A DNA stretch of 64,000 bases from Pseudomonas chlororaphis (GTDB taxonomy: Bacteria > Pseudomonadota > Gammaproteobacteria > Pseudomonadales > Pseudomonadaceae), in contig NZ_JSFK01000029.1 of NCBI RefSeq assembly GCF_000783395.1, positions 1-64,000 of the forward strand, read 5' to 3'. The translations under genes and the position numbers were made by a program. Shown here in pieces: positions 25,732 through 35,573 of this stretch (position 1 is its first letter; each line of letters opens with the position of its first letter). The notes below the pieces were generated by a model. That model made no database searches and had not been told where the DNA came from. It saw nothing but the letters and a program-made list of their open reading frames with translations.

Positions 25732-27729
25732 TTATGGATTCCATTTGTTGGAGAGCGCAGGCCTTACGGTTTTCAGGTCCGGCAGGTTGTCGAGGAAGTT
25801 GTCCGGGTAGTAACCGAAACTGGTCGCGCCCTGACGCTTGAGACGGCCCATCCAGTCCGCCAGAAGGGCACCGTCGATGTCGGCCTGATCCTTCTTGGTC
25901 CAGTCGCGTGCTTGCAATTCGAACACCGTTCGATCCAGTGCGCCGGGGCGCTTTTTGACCGTGGCCACAAGCGCTTCCAGCCACGGGCCGGACTCGGCCA
26001 GGGTCTGTTTTTCCATCAGCGGCATGGCCATCGGTGCCGTCCAGTCGTAGGTCACGAGGAAGTCATCGAGGTTCTGTGCGTACCATGCTTCGCTCTCGGG
26101 ATTGAGCATCGGCTCGGCGAAGATATTGCGCGCGGTCAGCACCTGCGGGCCGCGAATCGCACGAACTTTGGCGGTCAGCTCGTTGGTGAAGTCGATGAGG
26201 TATTGGCTCTTGAAGCGAGTCCAGCGCTGCATCGCAGCCGGATCGTCGCGCAATGCGGCAATCGAACCCGGCAAACCGTGGGCAACGTAGGCTTTCAAGG
26301 CTTCAGGACCGGCATCTTCAAAATCCGACAGTACCGCGTCGTCGTGGTAAAGAATGCCGTTGACCGAGGTCAGGCGCGCGACGTCTTCGTAGATTTCACC
26401 GATGATCCGTCGCACTTCAGGATCGAACGGCGACAAGCGTTGGTACTGATCCGGATCCACCGAGGTGATGCCGGTTTTCGGGTCCCAACGGGTCACGCGT
26501 GGCAGTTTCGAGTCGAGACCAAAACTCAGCACCGGCATCCACGCGAAGACCTTCACGTTAGCGCGGGTACGTAGTTGCCAGGCGACGCGGTTAAAAATAT
26601 CCGCACGCACCGGCAAGTGACGGTTGGGGAAATACAGCGAATGCACCAGGCCATCGCCCTTGGGATCGGCGAAGGCTTGCAGGAACACCGTGTTGGCGCC
26701 CAAGTCAGCGATGCGCTGCACCAGTTTTCCGAGGTTGATGTCCTGCTGCGCCGGATTCGGGTCGTAAACGTTGTCCAGATCAACATGCACCACGCGCATG
26801 ACGAAATCCGACTGCACGTCGACGATACTGTTGGCGAAACGCTCGCCGTCAGGATCCGAAGCGACGAGAAAGCGCGGGCTGCTCATCAGGTTGTCGAGGG
26901 CGTCGAGACCGTCGTCCAGCGTCAGGGCCATTTCGTAGCCCTCCTCGCCGACCACAGTCAGCGATGCACCGTCCGCCGCGCCGTACGGCCAGACCCAGAC
27001 GCGCGGCTTCTTGCCGGTAACTTTGCGGATTTTCTCCGAGATGTTATTCACGTCAGTGCGAATCCGCGCCTGGAAATCGGCCTCGGATTCATAGCGTTTG
27101 GTCACTGGATCGTAGCGCCGGGTCGCCGCCGCCGGCTGCATATTGCCCTGCGGGTTGGCCAGAATCCCTTTGTGGTTGGCATCGGTGTGCGCAGCGATTT
27201 CCACCAGACCGGATTGCGAAATCTCACGCACCTGATCCCAGGTCAGGAAGTCAGAACGCGCACGCGGCGCACCGGCGAAATCCACTGGCTGATTGAGCGG
27301 CGTGTCGATCCAGCTGCCGACCGGCGCCAGCAGCGCGTGCCAGTTATAGGCGCGCAATACCGGCAGCACGCGGGTGTAAAAGCTCGAATAGCCGTCGTCG
27401 AAGCTGAGCAGGATCGCTTTCGCCGGCAGCTCCGGGCCGCCCTTGCGCGCGGCCATGATCTGGTCGACGGTCACCGGTTTGTAGCCGTTCTCGCGCAACC
27501 AGGCGAGCTGCTCGATCATGCGCTCGGTGCGCACCGCCACCACGGCCTGATCGGGATCGCGGTCTTCAACATCGTGATAGGCGATGCCGAGCACGTGATT
27601 TTTCGGCCACGGTTTTTCACTGGCCGCCAGCGGACGCTCGGACGGCGGCGCGAAGGCCGGAGCTTGCTGGGCGCAGGCGCTGACCAGCAGCGCTCCCAGC
27701 AGAAGGATGAAACGCGAAATCAAAGGCAT
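25732..27729 (-). CDS. pgaB: PNAG N-deacetylase lipoprotein PgaB
   Basis: 665 aa. Lipoprotein signal with lipobox VSAC (Cys at about residue 19). N-terminal polysaccharide deacetylase domain: SFDDGYSSFY (metal Asp pair) and EIAAHTDANHKG (metal His pair). The C-terminal half is the glycoside-hydrolase-like PNAG-binding domain (VNGILYHDDAVLSDFE). Partial deacetylation lets PNAG be exported by PgaA. I use ATG 27729; a TTG 6 bases earlier is in frame. Confidence 0.95.
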   Translation of the reverse strand: MPLISRFILLLGALLVSACAQQAPAFAPPSERPLAASEKPWPKNHVLGIAYHDVEDRDPDQAVVAVRTERMIEQLAWLRENGYKPVTVDQIMAARKGGPELPAKAILLSFDDGYSSFYTRVLPVLRAYNWHALLAPVGSWIDTPLNQPVDFAGAPRARSDFLTWDQVREISQSGLVEIAAHTDANHKGILANPQGNMQPAAATRRYDPVTKRYESEADFQARIRTDVNNISEKIRKVTGKKPRVWVWPYGAADGASLTVVGEEGYEMALTLDDGLDALDNLMSSPRFLVASDPDGERFANSIVDVQSDFVMRVVHVDLDNVYDPNPAQQDINLGKLVQRIADLGANTVFLQAFADPKGDGLVHSLYFPNRHLPVRADIFNRVAWQLRTRANVKVFAWMPVLSFGLDSKLPRVTRWDPKTGITSVDPDQYQRLSPFDPEVRRIIGEIYEDVARLTSVNGILYHDDAVLSDFEDAGPEALKAYVAHGLPGSIAALRDDPAAMQRWTRFKSQYLIDFTNELTAKVRAIRGPQVLTARNIFAEPMLNPESEAWYAQNLDDFLVTYDWTAPMAMPLMEKQTLAESGPWLEALVATVKKRPGALDRTVFELQARDWTKKDQADIDGALLADWMGRLKRQGATSFGYYPDNFLDNLPDLKTVRPALSNKWNP

Positions 27730-27741
27730 CTTCAAACTCTT

Positions 27742-30222
27742 CTAGAAGCGGAAAGTGAGGTCGACGAGCAGACGCAGATCGGTCTCCCGATCCCCGTCGT
27801 AGGGCCGGTTGATCACACTGAGCAAACCGCCCACCTCGAACACGTCTTTCCAGGCATAGCGCTGGCCGTAACCGAGCAAAGCCATGCCGCCGGTGCCGTG
27901 CTCACGCTGGCTGTACGTCCCCGCGCCGGCCTGGAGTTGTTGGCTCCAGGCCGTTTCGTAGCGGTGGTAGAGCACGTGATTGACGTTGACCAGCGGCATC
28001 ACGCTGAAGTCGGATTTGGGGTTGAAGTACGGCACGTCATCGGACTTGGAGTTGTGGCTGGTGCCGACTTCCAGTCCCGCATCGACCTGCACGTTCGGCG
28101 CGCTGTAGACGCCCTCGCGACCGGTGAGCAAGGCTTCGACGCGGTTGTTGCCGTCGCTGAAGTGCGACGGGCTGACCGACAGACGCCATTCACGGCTCTC
28201 ATTGGCGCGCCAGCGGATGAAACCGCTGCCGCCATTGGCTTTGATGTCGCTGTTGAGCGCGCGCAATGGTGTCTCGGCCGACAGGTATTCGAGGCTGCCG
28301 CCGTACTGCCAGTGGTCATTGATGTCGCGGGCGATCGCCAGACGCGCGCCTTGTTTGTCGCCGAAACCGTAATCGTGATTGGACACTTCCGCTTCGAGGG
28401 TCATGTCGCGGCTGCGCCGCTCCAGGCCAACGCGCTGGAAGCGGTGGTGACCGGTGCCTTCGGCGAAGTCGCCGGTGGCATACCCGGCCCCGGCGAACAC
28501 GCGCCAGTCTTCATCGATCGGCGGGCTGTACAGGGTGGTCTGGATGCCGAAATCGCGGCTGCCGCTGACGGCTCCGGCATCGCCACTGCCGCCACCGTTG
28601 GCCTTGCCGCCGTAAGCTTCGACGCGCAGCTCGGACATGTCATGCACTTCGCGTTCGCGGGCCAGACGCTGCACCTGGCGGTTATCCGGATAACGGGCGA
28701 CGACATCGTCGGTCAGCGCGTCCATTTGCCGCCATTCCTGCAACTCCATGGCCGTGTGCGCCTGGCCAATTTCCAGGCCCATGGCGCGCGGCACCATGCT
28801 CTCGGTTTCCTTGAGCTGCATCTCCGCGCGGCGCGGCCAGTTGCGGGCCAAGTAAAGATCGGCCTGAGCCAGACGTAAACCGACGTTACCCGGCGCTTGA
28901 TCGACCAGAGTCTGCAAGCGTTCCTCACCGTGCGGCAGATCGGAACCGTAGGTGCCGGCCTGCGCGGCGAGTTGCTGGGCGTCCATCCACTCGTCGTTCG
29001 GGTTGCCGATCGGCAGGCCCTTGAGTTCGACACGCGGACGCTGAGACTTGGCGGCGTCTTCAGCGACTTTGCGCGCCTCATCGGCGCGGTCGCTTTCCAG
29101 CAATGCGTAATACAGCGCAGTGGTGTCTTCGAGGCGATCACCGACATCGGCGTCCGACGCCGCAAGCACTTGGCGATACAGATCGGTGGCGATTTCCGGT
29201 TCACGCTGATCCAGATAAGACGCCGCCACCCAGCGCAGGGCGTAGGTCGGAATCTGCACGCCTTCGGCTTGCAGCTTTTGATATTCAGCGATGACGTCGG
29301 CGGTGCGCGCCCGGGCCTTGAGCGCGCCCATGCGGTCGATGCGCCAGCGGGTCACGTCATCCTGAGCGCTGGCGTCCGGCGTCCAGGTGGCGAGCAGTTT
29401 GTCGTAATCGGCCAGCGCGCGATCGGCGATGACGTAGCGTTCTTTTTCACTGCGGGTGGCGAGTTCGGCGAGACGCACGCGCTCGGCGGCCAGATCGCCT
29501 TCGAGGCGACGCAACGTGACCGGATCGATCAGGCCCGGACGCTGATTGGCCAGGCGCAACGCCGGCTCCGGCAGACGCGCCTTTTGTAAGGCGACCACGT
29601 ATTCACGGGCGACTTCCGCTTTGTTGCCGGCGCGTTTGAAGGCCTGATCGTATTCGAACAGGGCGTCGTACTGTTTGCCGGCGCGGGTCAACGCGTAGCC
29701 CAGCGCCAGACGGCGGGAAGGATCATCAGGTTTGGCCGCCACCAGTGCTTTGGCGCGGGTCACCGCTTCGTCGGGTTTGCCAGCATCCGCCTGAGTCAGG
29801 GCCAGGCCCAGTTGCAGATCGGCGTTATCCGGCTCCAGCGCCAAAGCCTTGTTGTAGACCTGAGTCGCCTGATCCCAACGCTTGAGGTTGCGGTAGGCGC
29901 GCGCCGTGGCAGTCAATGCCTGCACCGGCAGGACCCGGTCGCGGCCCTGGGTTTCATAAACCTGCACCACTTCGGCGTCGAGGCCGGCCCAACTGGCAAT
30001 TTGCAGGTGATCGCTGATCTGCCCGGAGGTCGACTGGCCGGGTGGCACCTGACGCAAAACCGTCAGCGCAGGCGTGGTTTGCCCGGCACGGGCGTCGCGC
30101 ACCATCTGATCGTAGGGTGTATCGGCAAACGCCAGTGCCGGCCAGAGCAACTGGCTGCACAGCGCGACTCGAAACAAAGGGCGTAAACCACGATGTAATA
30201 CGGGAACATCAATCCGCGGCAT
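27742..30222 (-). CDS. pgaA: PNAG outer-membrane exporter PgaA
   Basis: 826 aa. Signal peptide (LFRVALCSQLLWPALAFA before DTPYDQM), about 480 residues of TPR-like helices (periplasmic, interacts with PgaB and polymer), then a C-terminal beta-barrel ending in Phe (LLVDLTFRF), a BAM-recognition feature. First gene of pgaABCD. It follows 250 bases with the terminator of the ydgA-like gene. No obvious palindrome or c-di-GMP box was recognised in its upstream region. Confidence 0.94.
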   Translation of the reverse strand: MPRIDVPVLHRGLRPLFRVALCSQLLWPALAFADTPYDQMVRDARAGQTTPALTVLRQVPPGQSTSGQISDHLQIASWAGLDAEVVQVYETQGRDRVLPVQALTATARAYRNLKRWDQATQVYNKALALEPDNADLQLGLALTQADAGKPDEAVTRAKALVAAKPDDPSRRLALGYALTRAGKQYDALFEYDQAFKRAGNKAEVAREYVVALQKARLPEPALRLANQRPGLIDPVTLRRLEGDLAAERVRLAELATRSEKERYVIADRALADYDKLLATWTPDASAQDDVTRWRIDRMGALKARARTADVIAEYQKLQAEGVQIPTYALRWVAASYLDQREPEIATDLYRQVLAASDADVGDRLEDTTALYYALLESDRADEARKVAEDAAKSQRPRVELKGLPIGNPNDEWMDAQQLAAQAGTYGSDLPHGEERLQTLVDQAPGNVGLRLAQADLYLARNWPRRAEMQLKETESMVPRAMGLEIGQAHTAMELQEWRQMDALTDDVVARYPDNRQVQRLAREREVHDMSELRVEAYGGKANGGGSGDAGAVSGSRDFGIQTTLYSPPIDEDWRVFAGAGYATGDFAEGTGHHRFQRVGLERRSRDMTLEAEVSNHDYGFGDKQGARLAIARDINDHWQYGGSLEYLSAETPLRALNSDIKANGGSGFIRWRANESREWRLSVSPSHFSDGNNRVEALLTGREGVYSAPNVQVDAGLEVGTSHNSKSDDVPYFNPKSDFSVMPLVNVNHVLYHRYETAWSQQLQAGAGTYSQREHGTGGMALLGYGQRYAWKDVFEVGGLLSVINRPYDGDRETDLRLLVDLTFRF

Positions 30223-30416
30223 TCGTCAGCATCCTTACATGGCCAGCCGGGTCGCAATGCCCTCCTTGCCCTTTCGTAACGGTGGCCGCCAACGCACATC
30301 CAACGGCCAAGCTTAGTCAGGCAGTCTTGCATGCAAGCGTAGACCAATCTTCGGAACACAATAATTGTTCAGAATCGTGCTTCGGAAACGCCGAAAACCC
30401 GAACGCCAGACAGCAA

Positions 30417-30453
30417 AACGCCCGGCGTCTGTGCGATACAGAGGCCGGGCGTT
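30417..30453 (-). terminator. Terminator after the YdgA-like gene
   Basis: 10-bp stem AACGCCCGGC/GCCGGGCGTT around a 17-base loop, with a short T-run on the minus strand after the stem. Lies 19 bases beyond the ydgA-like stop. Confidence 0.75.
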
Positions 30454-30471
30454 GCTATTAAGAACGCAGAA

Positions 30472-31977
30472 TTACTGCACTTGCGTGACGCCCGCGAACT
30501 TGCTCATCAGGAAGCCGACGAACTGCTCAACGGTCATCTTCTGGCCGTTGAATTCGACCTGATTGGCGGCGTAATGCAGCTTGGTCACGACGTTGGTGCC
30601 GTCGACGACCGCCAGCTGCGAACCGACGGCCATGCCGGCGAACATGTCGGCGGCTTCCTTGGACTGATCGACAATAGCCTTGGCATCGGTCTGACCGTCG
30701 AGTTGCGCCTGCACGCTGAGCAGATCAACCAGCATCGGCTTGGACACCTGGATATTCAGGTCAAGCAGCGCAATTAGCTGTTTGCCCAACTGATCCGGCG
30801 GCAGATCCATCGATTGCGGTTTGGTCAGGTCAATGACCAGATTGGCCTTGCTCTCACCGTTGGCGGTATTGAACGAGAGGTTTTCCAGCGCAAACTGTGG
30901 GCCGGCGGCAAGCAGTTTTTGCAGATCGGCTTTGACCTGCGCATTTTCCGCTTCGGTCAGGTTCAGCTCTGGCGCTGGCAAGCCTTGGGCTGCAGCCTCG
31001 GCGGCAGCTTTTTCATAAGGCTGCAATTTGGTCTGGTAGATCTGCATCAGCGACATCGTCGACGGGATGTCGAGGTTTTTCAGGCTCATGGCCATGTTCG
31101 CCGAGCCGACTTTCTTGTCGTTGAGACTGACTTCGCCAATCTTGTAGTCCGCACGACCGGACGCATTGCTGCCGTTTTCTTCGGTGAGGTTCTTCATTTC
31201 GAAGTTCTTCACGCCGAGCACCGATTGCTTGGTGCCGAAGGTGGTTTTGCTATTGGTCAACACCAGGGTGTTTTCCCCGGTGTAGTAGCCGTAGCTGCTC
31301 TTGGCGAGGTTGCTGGCCAGGGTCAGACCGTTGAGTTCGACCTGCACCGGCGCTTGGTCTTCAGCGACGGTGACCAGTTTCAGGTTGTCCATGTAGCCGT
31401 CTGCCTTGACCTTCTGCGCTTTGGCATTAGCGGAGATGTTCATGGTCAGACCGGAGAACTTCAGGCTCGACTGCTCATCCAGCGCGGTTTCGAACGGCAG
31501 CAGATCGAGGGTGCTGGTGGTGGATTCGTCATAGCCGATGCTGGTCACGCCTTTGAGCGGCGCGGCGCCCTTGGTCGCGGCGAACCACTTCTCGGTGGCA
31601 GGATTCTTTTCCAGCTCATAGTTGCTGGTGGCCATGACCGGCAGCCATTTCAGCGAAACCAGACGCGAGAACGGCAGCGGGCCATGTTCGATGTGGTCTA
31701 CGAACAGCAGTTCGACCGGCGCATCACCAAACATCTCGCCTTCGCCTTTGAGGCGGTAGTGCGCGGTGCTGGTGAAGGTGTGGCGTTCCAGCGACACCAG
31801 CTCCAGCGATGCAGTGCCGTTGGAGCCGGCCATCGCGGTTTGCAGCTCTTGATTGGCGTTGGTGACGGCGTTGTTCAGCACGCCTTCGATCTTGGTCCCG
31901 GTATACCAGGCCCCGCCTGCGCTGATCGCGCCGATGGCAACAACAATTCCGAGGAGCACGCCTGCTGATTTATTCAT
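30472..31977 (-). CDS. YdgA-family (DUF945) protein
   Basis: 501 aa. An N-terminal signal anchor (GVLLGIVVAIGAISAGGAWYTG), then the DUF945 domain: repeated beta-rich segments (LTSKTTFGTKQSVLGVKNFEMKN type) with many Lys/Thr. The family is periplasmic or membrane-anchored and of unknown function, with sequence resemblance to AsmA-like lipid-handling proteins. Monocistronic, separated from pgaA by a terminator. Confidence 0.82.
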   Translation of the reverse strand: MNKSAGVLLGIVVAIGAISAGGAWYTGTKIEGVLNNAVTNANQELQTAMAGSNGTASLELVSLERHTFTSTAHYRLKGEGEMFGDAPVELLFVDHIEHGPLPFSRLVSLKWLPVMATSNYELEKNPATEKWFAATKGAAPLKGVTSIGYDESTTSTLDLLPFETALDEQSSLKFSGLTMNISANAKAQKVKADGYMDNLKLVTVAEDQAPVQVELNGLTLASNLAKSSYGYYTGENTLVLTNSKTTFGTKQSVLGVKNFEMKNLTEENGSNASGRADYKIGEVSLNDKKVGSANMAMSLKNLDIPSTMSLMQIYQTKLQPYEKAAAEAAAQGLPAPELNLTEAENAQVKADLQKLLAAGPQFALENLSFNTANGESKANLVIDLTKPQSMDLPPDQLGKQLIALLDLNIQVSKPMLVDLLSVQAQLDGQTDAKAIVDQSKEAADMFAGMAVGSQLAVVDGTNVVTKLHYAANQVEFNGQKMTVEQFVGFLMSKFAGVTQVQ

Positions 31978-32178
31978 GAATGACCTGATCGATTTCCGTG
32001 GCTGTGAGTGTGGTCGTCTTCCCTGAACCCGTGACCGGGTCGCGGCTCGACTGCGCTGAATTCAGCGGTGGAGATTAGCACCGGGCGCGTGAGCTGGCCC
32101 AATGTTTAAAGGTTAAAGAGTGTCTATGGGGGGAATGGACAGCTGAGAGACTGGAAGAGTTTCGGTGGTTTTGCAGAC

Positions 32179-32274
32179 GCCATCGCTGGCAAGCCAGCTC
32201 CCACAGGGATCTTGGGTGAACACAAATTCTGTGAACACCAGAAAACCTTGTGGGAGCTGGCTTGCCAGCGATGA
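32179..32274. repeat. REP pair, family A (gap 31978-32296)
   Basis: ATCGCTGGCAAGCCAGCTCC (32182 on) and its inverse (32246-32273) flank a central 35 bases that hold TGAACAC repeats. Matches the 3010-3106 element. The rest of the 319-base gap shows no gene. Confidence 0.85.
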
Positions 32275-32296
32275 GGCCAGTTGATTCAGCAGAGAA

Positions 32297-32932
32297 TCAG
32301 GAATACTGAACCTCAATCTCATCCAGTTGATGATCAAAGCTTTTCAGCCGGGCGGTCCAGGTGTACACCAGCACTTCAAAATCCCGATCGATCACCGCCC
32401 CGCCCGGCCCGTCGGCACGCGGATCACAGAAATCCAGCTGATAGCGCTCACGCGCCATGGCCGTAGCGACATCGGACAATTCCCGGGCATTGTTGAGCCA
32501 GTGCCAGCCCTCGCCATCAATCTGCTTGTCGAGTTCCAGACACTGCTTTTTCAGCGCTTCGAGACTTTTTTCCAGCGGTGTGCCGGTGAGTTCGCCCATG
32601 ACTTCGGCGAAGGTGCGCCCCGGTTGCCAGTAACTGCCCCAGAAATACCGGTCGAACACGGTTTCGACCCGGCGCAGGGCGACCTTGGTGTCCCAGATCA
32701 GAACGAGGGTTTTGCCCTGTTCAAGCTGACGTTTCTTCACCCGCTGCACCTGGAGCGACGCCCAGGCGACCACGACGATTGCCATGACCGCAATCAGCGC
32801 GACGGCGCTGTCGAGGAAAACCATGGCCTTGTCGATCTGGTGGGCCAGCATGATGCCGTAGAAATAGGTGGCCGAGAGCAGCACCAGCGCTGCGAGGGCG
32901 CACCAGAAGCCGAGAGCGTAAGGGTTTTTCAT
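32297..32932 (-). CDS. Unknown membrane protein with two N-terminal helices
   Basis: 211 aa. Two membrane helices (about 7-28 and 40-62; LGFWCALAALVLLSATYFYG, VALIAVMAIVVVAWASL) and a soluble C-terminal region with long amphipathic helices and an FDHQLDEIEVQY tail. I do not recognise a family. Trp-rich patch WGSYWQP at about 97-103. No start problem: ATG with GAAA upstream. Separated from the efflux operon by 93 bases. Confidence 0.75.
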   Translation of the reverse strand: MKNPYALGFWCALAALVLLSATYFYGIMLAHQIDKAMVFLDSAVALIAVMAIVVVAWASLQVQRVKKRQLEQGKTLVLIWDTKVALRRVETVFDRYFWGSYWQPGRTFAEVMGELTGTPLEKSLEALKKQCLELDKQIDGEGWHWLNNARELSDVATAMARERYQLDFCDPRADGPGGAVIDRDFEVLVYTWTARLKSFDHQLDEIEVQYS

Positions 32933-33025
32933 TATTGGTTTCCCCTAGACCAGCGCTAGCAATGTGCGCTGGAAGGGTGCTTTGCACGGGGCGCCCTTCC
33001 AACACTTCAAAGCATAGCAACGGCC

Positions 33026-34468
33026 TCAGGGTTTGCTGGGGCTTGGAGCGTGCGTTCGTCCGCTTTCCCAGCCGCCGCCCAAGGCGAGGAACAAATCGAT
33101 CTGGCTCATCGCAACCTGGGTGTTGGCGGCGGCCAGTTGCGCGGTGACATCGGTGTAGGTGCGCGTTGCTTGCAAATCAGCGAGGAACGACTCGCGGCCG
33201 GCCTGGAAGAAGCGGTGGGTCTGGTCCGCTGCGAGTTTCGCCGATTGCTCGGCATCGGCCAGCGCATCGCGGCGCTGCAACAGGGCGCTGTATTGGGCCA
33301 GACCGGTCTGGGTTTCGCGAATGGCGTTGAGCACCACGCCGTCGAAGTGCGCCAGTGCGCCTTGGGTCGTTGCTTCCGCTTCACGGATGCGCGCACGGGC
33401 GCCATTGGTCGGCACCTTCCAGCTCAGCGACGGGCCGAAGCCCCAACGGTTGGTCGACGGATCACCCAAGTCATCGATGAGACCAACAGTGCCGATGGTC
33501 GCGCCGATACTGATGTCCGGATACAACTCGCCAGTGGCGACGCCGATCCCGGCGGTCGAAGCGGCCAGACGACGTTCGGCCTGACGAATGTCCGGGCGAC
33601 GCTTGAGCAGCGCGGCGCCATCGCCGACTGGCACCAATTGGGCGATTTTCGGCAACTCGGCGCAGGTCGCGGTACCGGCCGGCAATTGATCGACCGGTTT
33701 TGCCAGCAGCATAGACAGACGGAACAGCCCGGCCTGACGCGCCGCTTCATAACGCGGCAAATCGGCGCGCAGGGATTTGAACTGGGTTTGCGAGCGGGTG
33801 ACCTGGGTTTCGTCACCGCGACCGGCGTCGCGCAAACGCTGGATCAGCGTGGTGCTTTGCGATTGCAGGTCGAGGGAATGCTCGGCGATTTCGCGCTCTT
33901 CGTTGGCCGCGCAGACTTGGGTGTAGGCACGGACGACGTCCGCCACCAAGGTGATCCGCGCAGTATCTGCCGCGGCCTGGGTCGCGTCGGCATTGGCCTT
34001 GGCGCCTTCGATGCCACGCTGCAAGGTGCCCCACAGATCGAACTGATAAGAAGCACTGATGCCGATGTCGCCGACGTTATCGACCGGGACTTTTTCCGGC
34101 AGCAAGAATGCCTGACCAGACTCTTGCAAACGCTGCGCGCCCATCTTCACACCTGCGCTCCAGCCACCCGCTGCTTCGGCTTCATCGACCTGAGCTCGAG
34201 CCCGTTGCAGGTTCGCCGCCGCGACGCGCAAATCGGTGTTGGAGGCCATGGCCTGCTGCACCAGTTGATCCAGCCGCGCATCCTTATAAAGACGCCACCA
34301 ATCCGCCGGCACCGGCGCCGAGACCACCGGTTTTCCGGCAACCGCCAGTTCGCCCTGAAAATCCTTGCGCTGCACCGCTGCATCCTCAGGCACCTGATAG
34401 TCCGGCCCGACCATCTGACAGGCCGAGAGCATCACGCCCAACCCGGCGATCATCAGCGCCCGGTTCAT
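33026..34468 (-). CDS. Outer-membrane efflux lipoprotein (NodT/OprM type)
   Basis: 480 aa. Lipobox LSAC at the end of the signal (IAGLGVMLSAC). OMF repeat segments, including RRPDIRQAERRLAASTAGIGVA in the helical barrel. Last gene of the MarR-FUSC-DUF1656-HlyD-OMF unit. Overlaps the HlyD gene by 4 bases. Forms the outer-membrane channel of the efflux pump. Confidence 0.93.
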   Translation of the reverse strand: MNRALMIAGLGVMLSACQMVGPDYQVPEDAAVQRKDFQGELAVAGKPVVSAPVPADWWRLYKDARLDQLVQQAMASNTDLRVAAANLQRARAQVDEAEAAGGWSAGVKMGAQRLQESGQAFLLPEKVPVDNVGDIGISASYQFDLWGTLQRGIEGAKANADATQAAADTARITLVADVVRAYTQVCAANEEREIAEHSLDLQSQSTTLIQRLRDAGRGDETQVTRSQTQFKSLRADLPRYEAARQAGLFRLSMLLAKPVDQLPAGTATCAELPKIAQLVPVGDGAALLKRRPDIRQAERRLAASTAGIGVATGELYPDISIGATIGTVGLIDDLGDPSTNRWGFGPSLSWKVPTNGARARIREAEATTQGALAHFDGVVLNAIRETQTGLAQYSALLQRRDALADAEQSAKLAADQTHRFFQAGRESFLADLQATRTYTDVTAQLAAANTQVAMSQIDLFLALGGGWESGRTHAPSPSKP

Positions 34469-35367
34469 TGCGCGGGCTCCTGCTTGCGGTCGTCGCGTGG
34501 CTGATCGTCGATGATCGACACCGTGGCGGTACGCCCGGCGATCATGCGGAAGTCTTCCGGCACGTCATCAAAGGCAATCCGCACCGGAATCCGCTGCGCC
34601 AGCCGCACCCAGCTGAACGCCGGGTTGACGTTCGGCAGCAGGTTGCTGCCGCTGGTGCGGTCGCGGTCTTCGATGCCGGCGACGATGCTTTCGACATGCC
34701 CGCGCAATTTCGCACGGTCGCCGATCACACGGATATCTACCGACTGACCGACATGAATGCCGTCGAGTTTGGTCTCTTCGAAATAGCCGTCGATGTGGAA
34801 CGAGTTGCTGTCGACCACCGACAACACCGGACGCCCGGCCGTGACGAACTCCTGCGGACGCGGCGCGCGGTCGTTGACATAGCCGTCCACCGGGCTGCGA
34901 ATCACTGAGCGGTCGAGGTTGAGCTGAGCGCTGTCCACCGTGACCATGGCTTCGGCCAGCGCCGATTGCGCGCGGGCGACCTTCGACTGGCTTTCTTCCA
35001 GTTGCTCGGCCGGCACCAGATTGCCGAGGCCACGGTTACGCTTGGCTTCACGCTGGGCCTGAGCGAGGGTTTCTTCGCGATCGGCGACGGCAGCCTTGGC
35101 CTGACGCAGGGCCAGTTTGAAACGGTCCTGGTCGATGCTGAACAGCACCTGGCCGCGCTTGATCAACTGGTTGTCTTTCACTTCAACCTGTTGGATCAAC
35201 CCGGAGACGTCCGGGGCGATCTGGATGATGTCGGCGCGAATGTGGCCGTCACGGGTCCATGGCGCAAACATGTAATACATCACCATGCGCCAGACGAGGA
35301 CAACGGCAAAGGTCACGATCAGCAGGGTCAGTACCACGCGACCGATGGTCAAAAACGGTTTTTTCAT
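34465..35367 (-). CDS. HlyD-family periplasmic adaptor (AaeA-like)
   Basis: 300 aa. N-terminal membrane anchor (RVVLTLLIVTFAVVLVWRMVMYY), lipoyl half-motifs (IAPDVSGLIQQVEVKDNQLIKRGQVLF and RSPVDGYVNDRAPRPQEFV), and a beta-barrel region. Links the FUSC inner-membrane protein to the outer-membrane factor. Overlaps neighbours by 4 bases. Resembles AaeA of E. coli. Confidence 0.93.
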   Translation of the reverse strand: MKKPFLTIGRVVLTLLIVTFAVVLVWRMVMYYMFAPWTRDGHIRADIIQIAPDVSGLIQQVEVKDNQLIKRGQVLFSIDQDRFKLALRQAKAAVADREETLAQAQREAKRNRGLGNLVPAEQLEESQSKVARAQSALAEAMVTVDSAQLNLDRSVIRSPVDGYVNDRAPRPQEFVTAGRPVLSVVDSNSFHIDGYFEETKLDGIHVGQSVDIRVIGDRAKLRGHVESIVAGIEDRDRTSGSNLLPNVNPAFSWVRLAQRIPVRIAFDDVPEDFRMIAGRTATVSIIDDQPRDDRKQEPAQ

Positions 35368-35573
35368 GTCATCAGGTATCGACTGAGTGAGTCCACGCCG
35401 TACAGCAGTACCGCGTAGAGGGCCACGTTGAACAATGCCCGGTGCCAGACCAGACGGTAAAAGTGCACGCGCGTGAGCACGGCATGCACCAGCAAAAACA
35501 GCACATAAGTGATGCCCATCAACACCAGCAGGGTCGGCAGGAAAATGCCGCTGATGTCCAGATCACCGATCAT
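35364..35573 (-). CDS. DUF1656 small membrane protein (AaeX-like)
   Basis: 69 aa with two membrane helices (IFLPTLLVLMGITYVLFLLVHA and ALFNVALYAVLLYGV). Always found between FUSC and HlyD genes in this pump class (compare aaeX in E. coli). Overlaps FUSC (TGA/ATG) and HlyD by 4 bases. Auxiliary pump subunit of unknown function. Confidence 0.9.
   Translation of the reverse strand: MIGDLDISGIFLPTLLVLMGITYVLFLLVHAVLTRVHFYRLVWHRALFNVALYAVLLYGVDSLSRYLMT

Noticed and set aside
26575..28878. 767-codon plus-strand frame over pgaB/pgaA
   Set aside because: Antisense to the conserved pga genes; no family, no ribosome-binding site.
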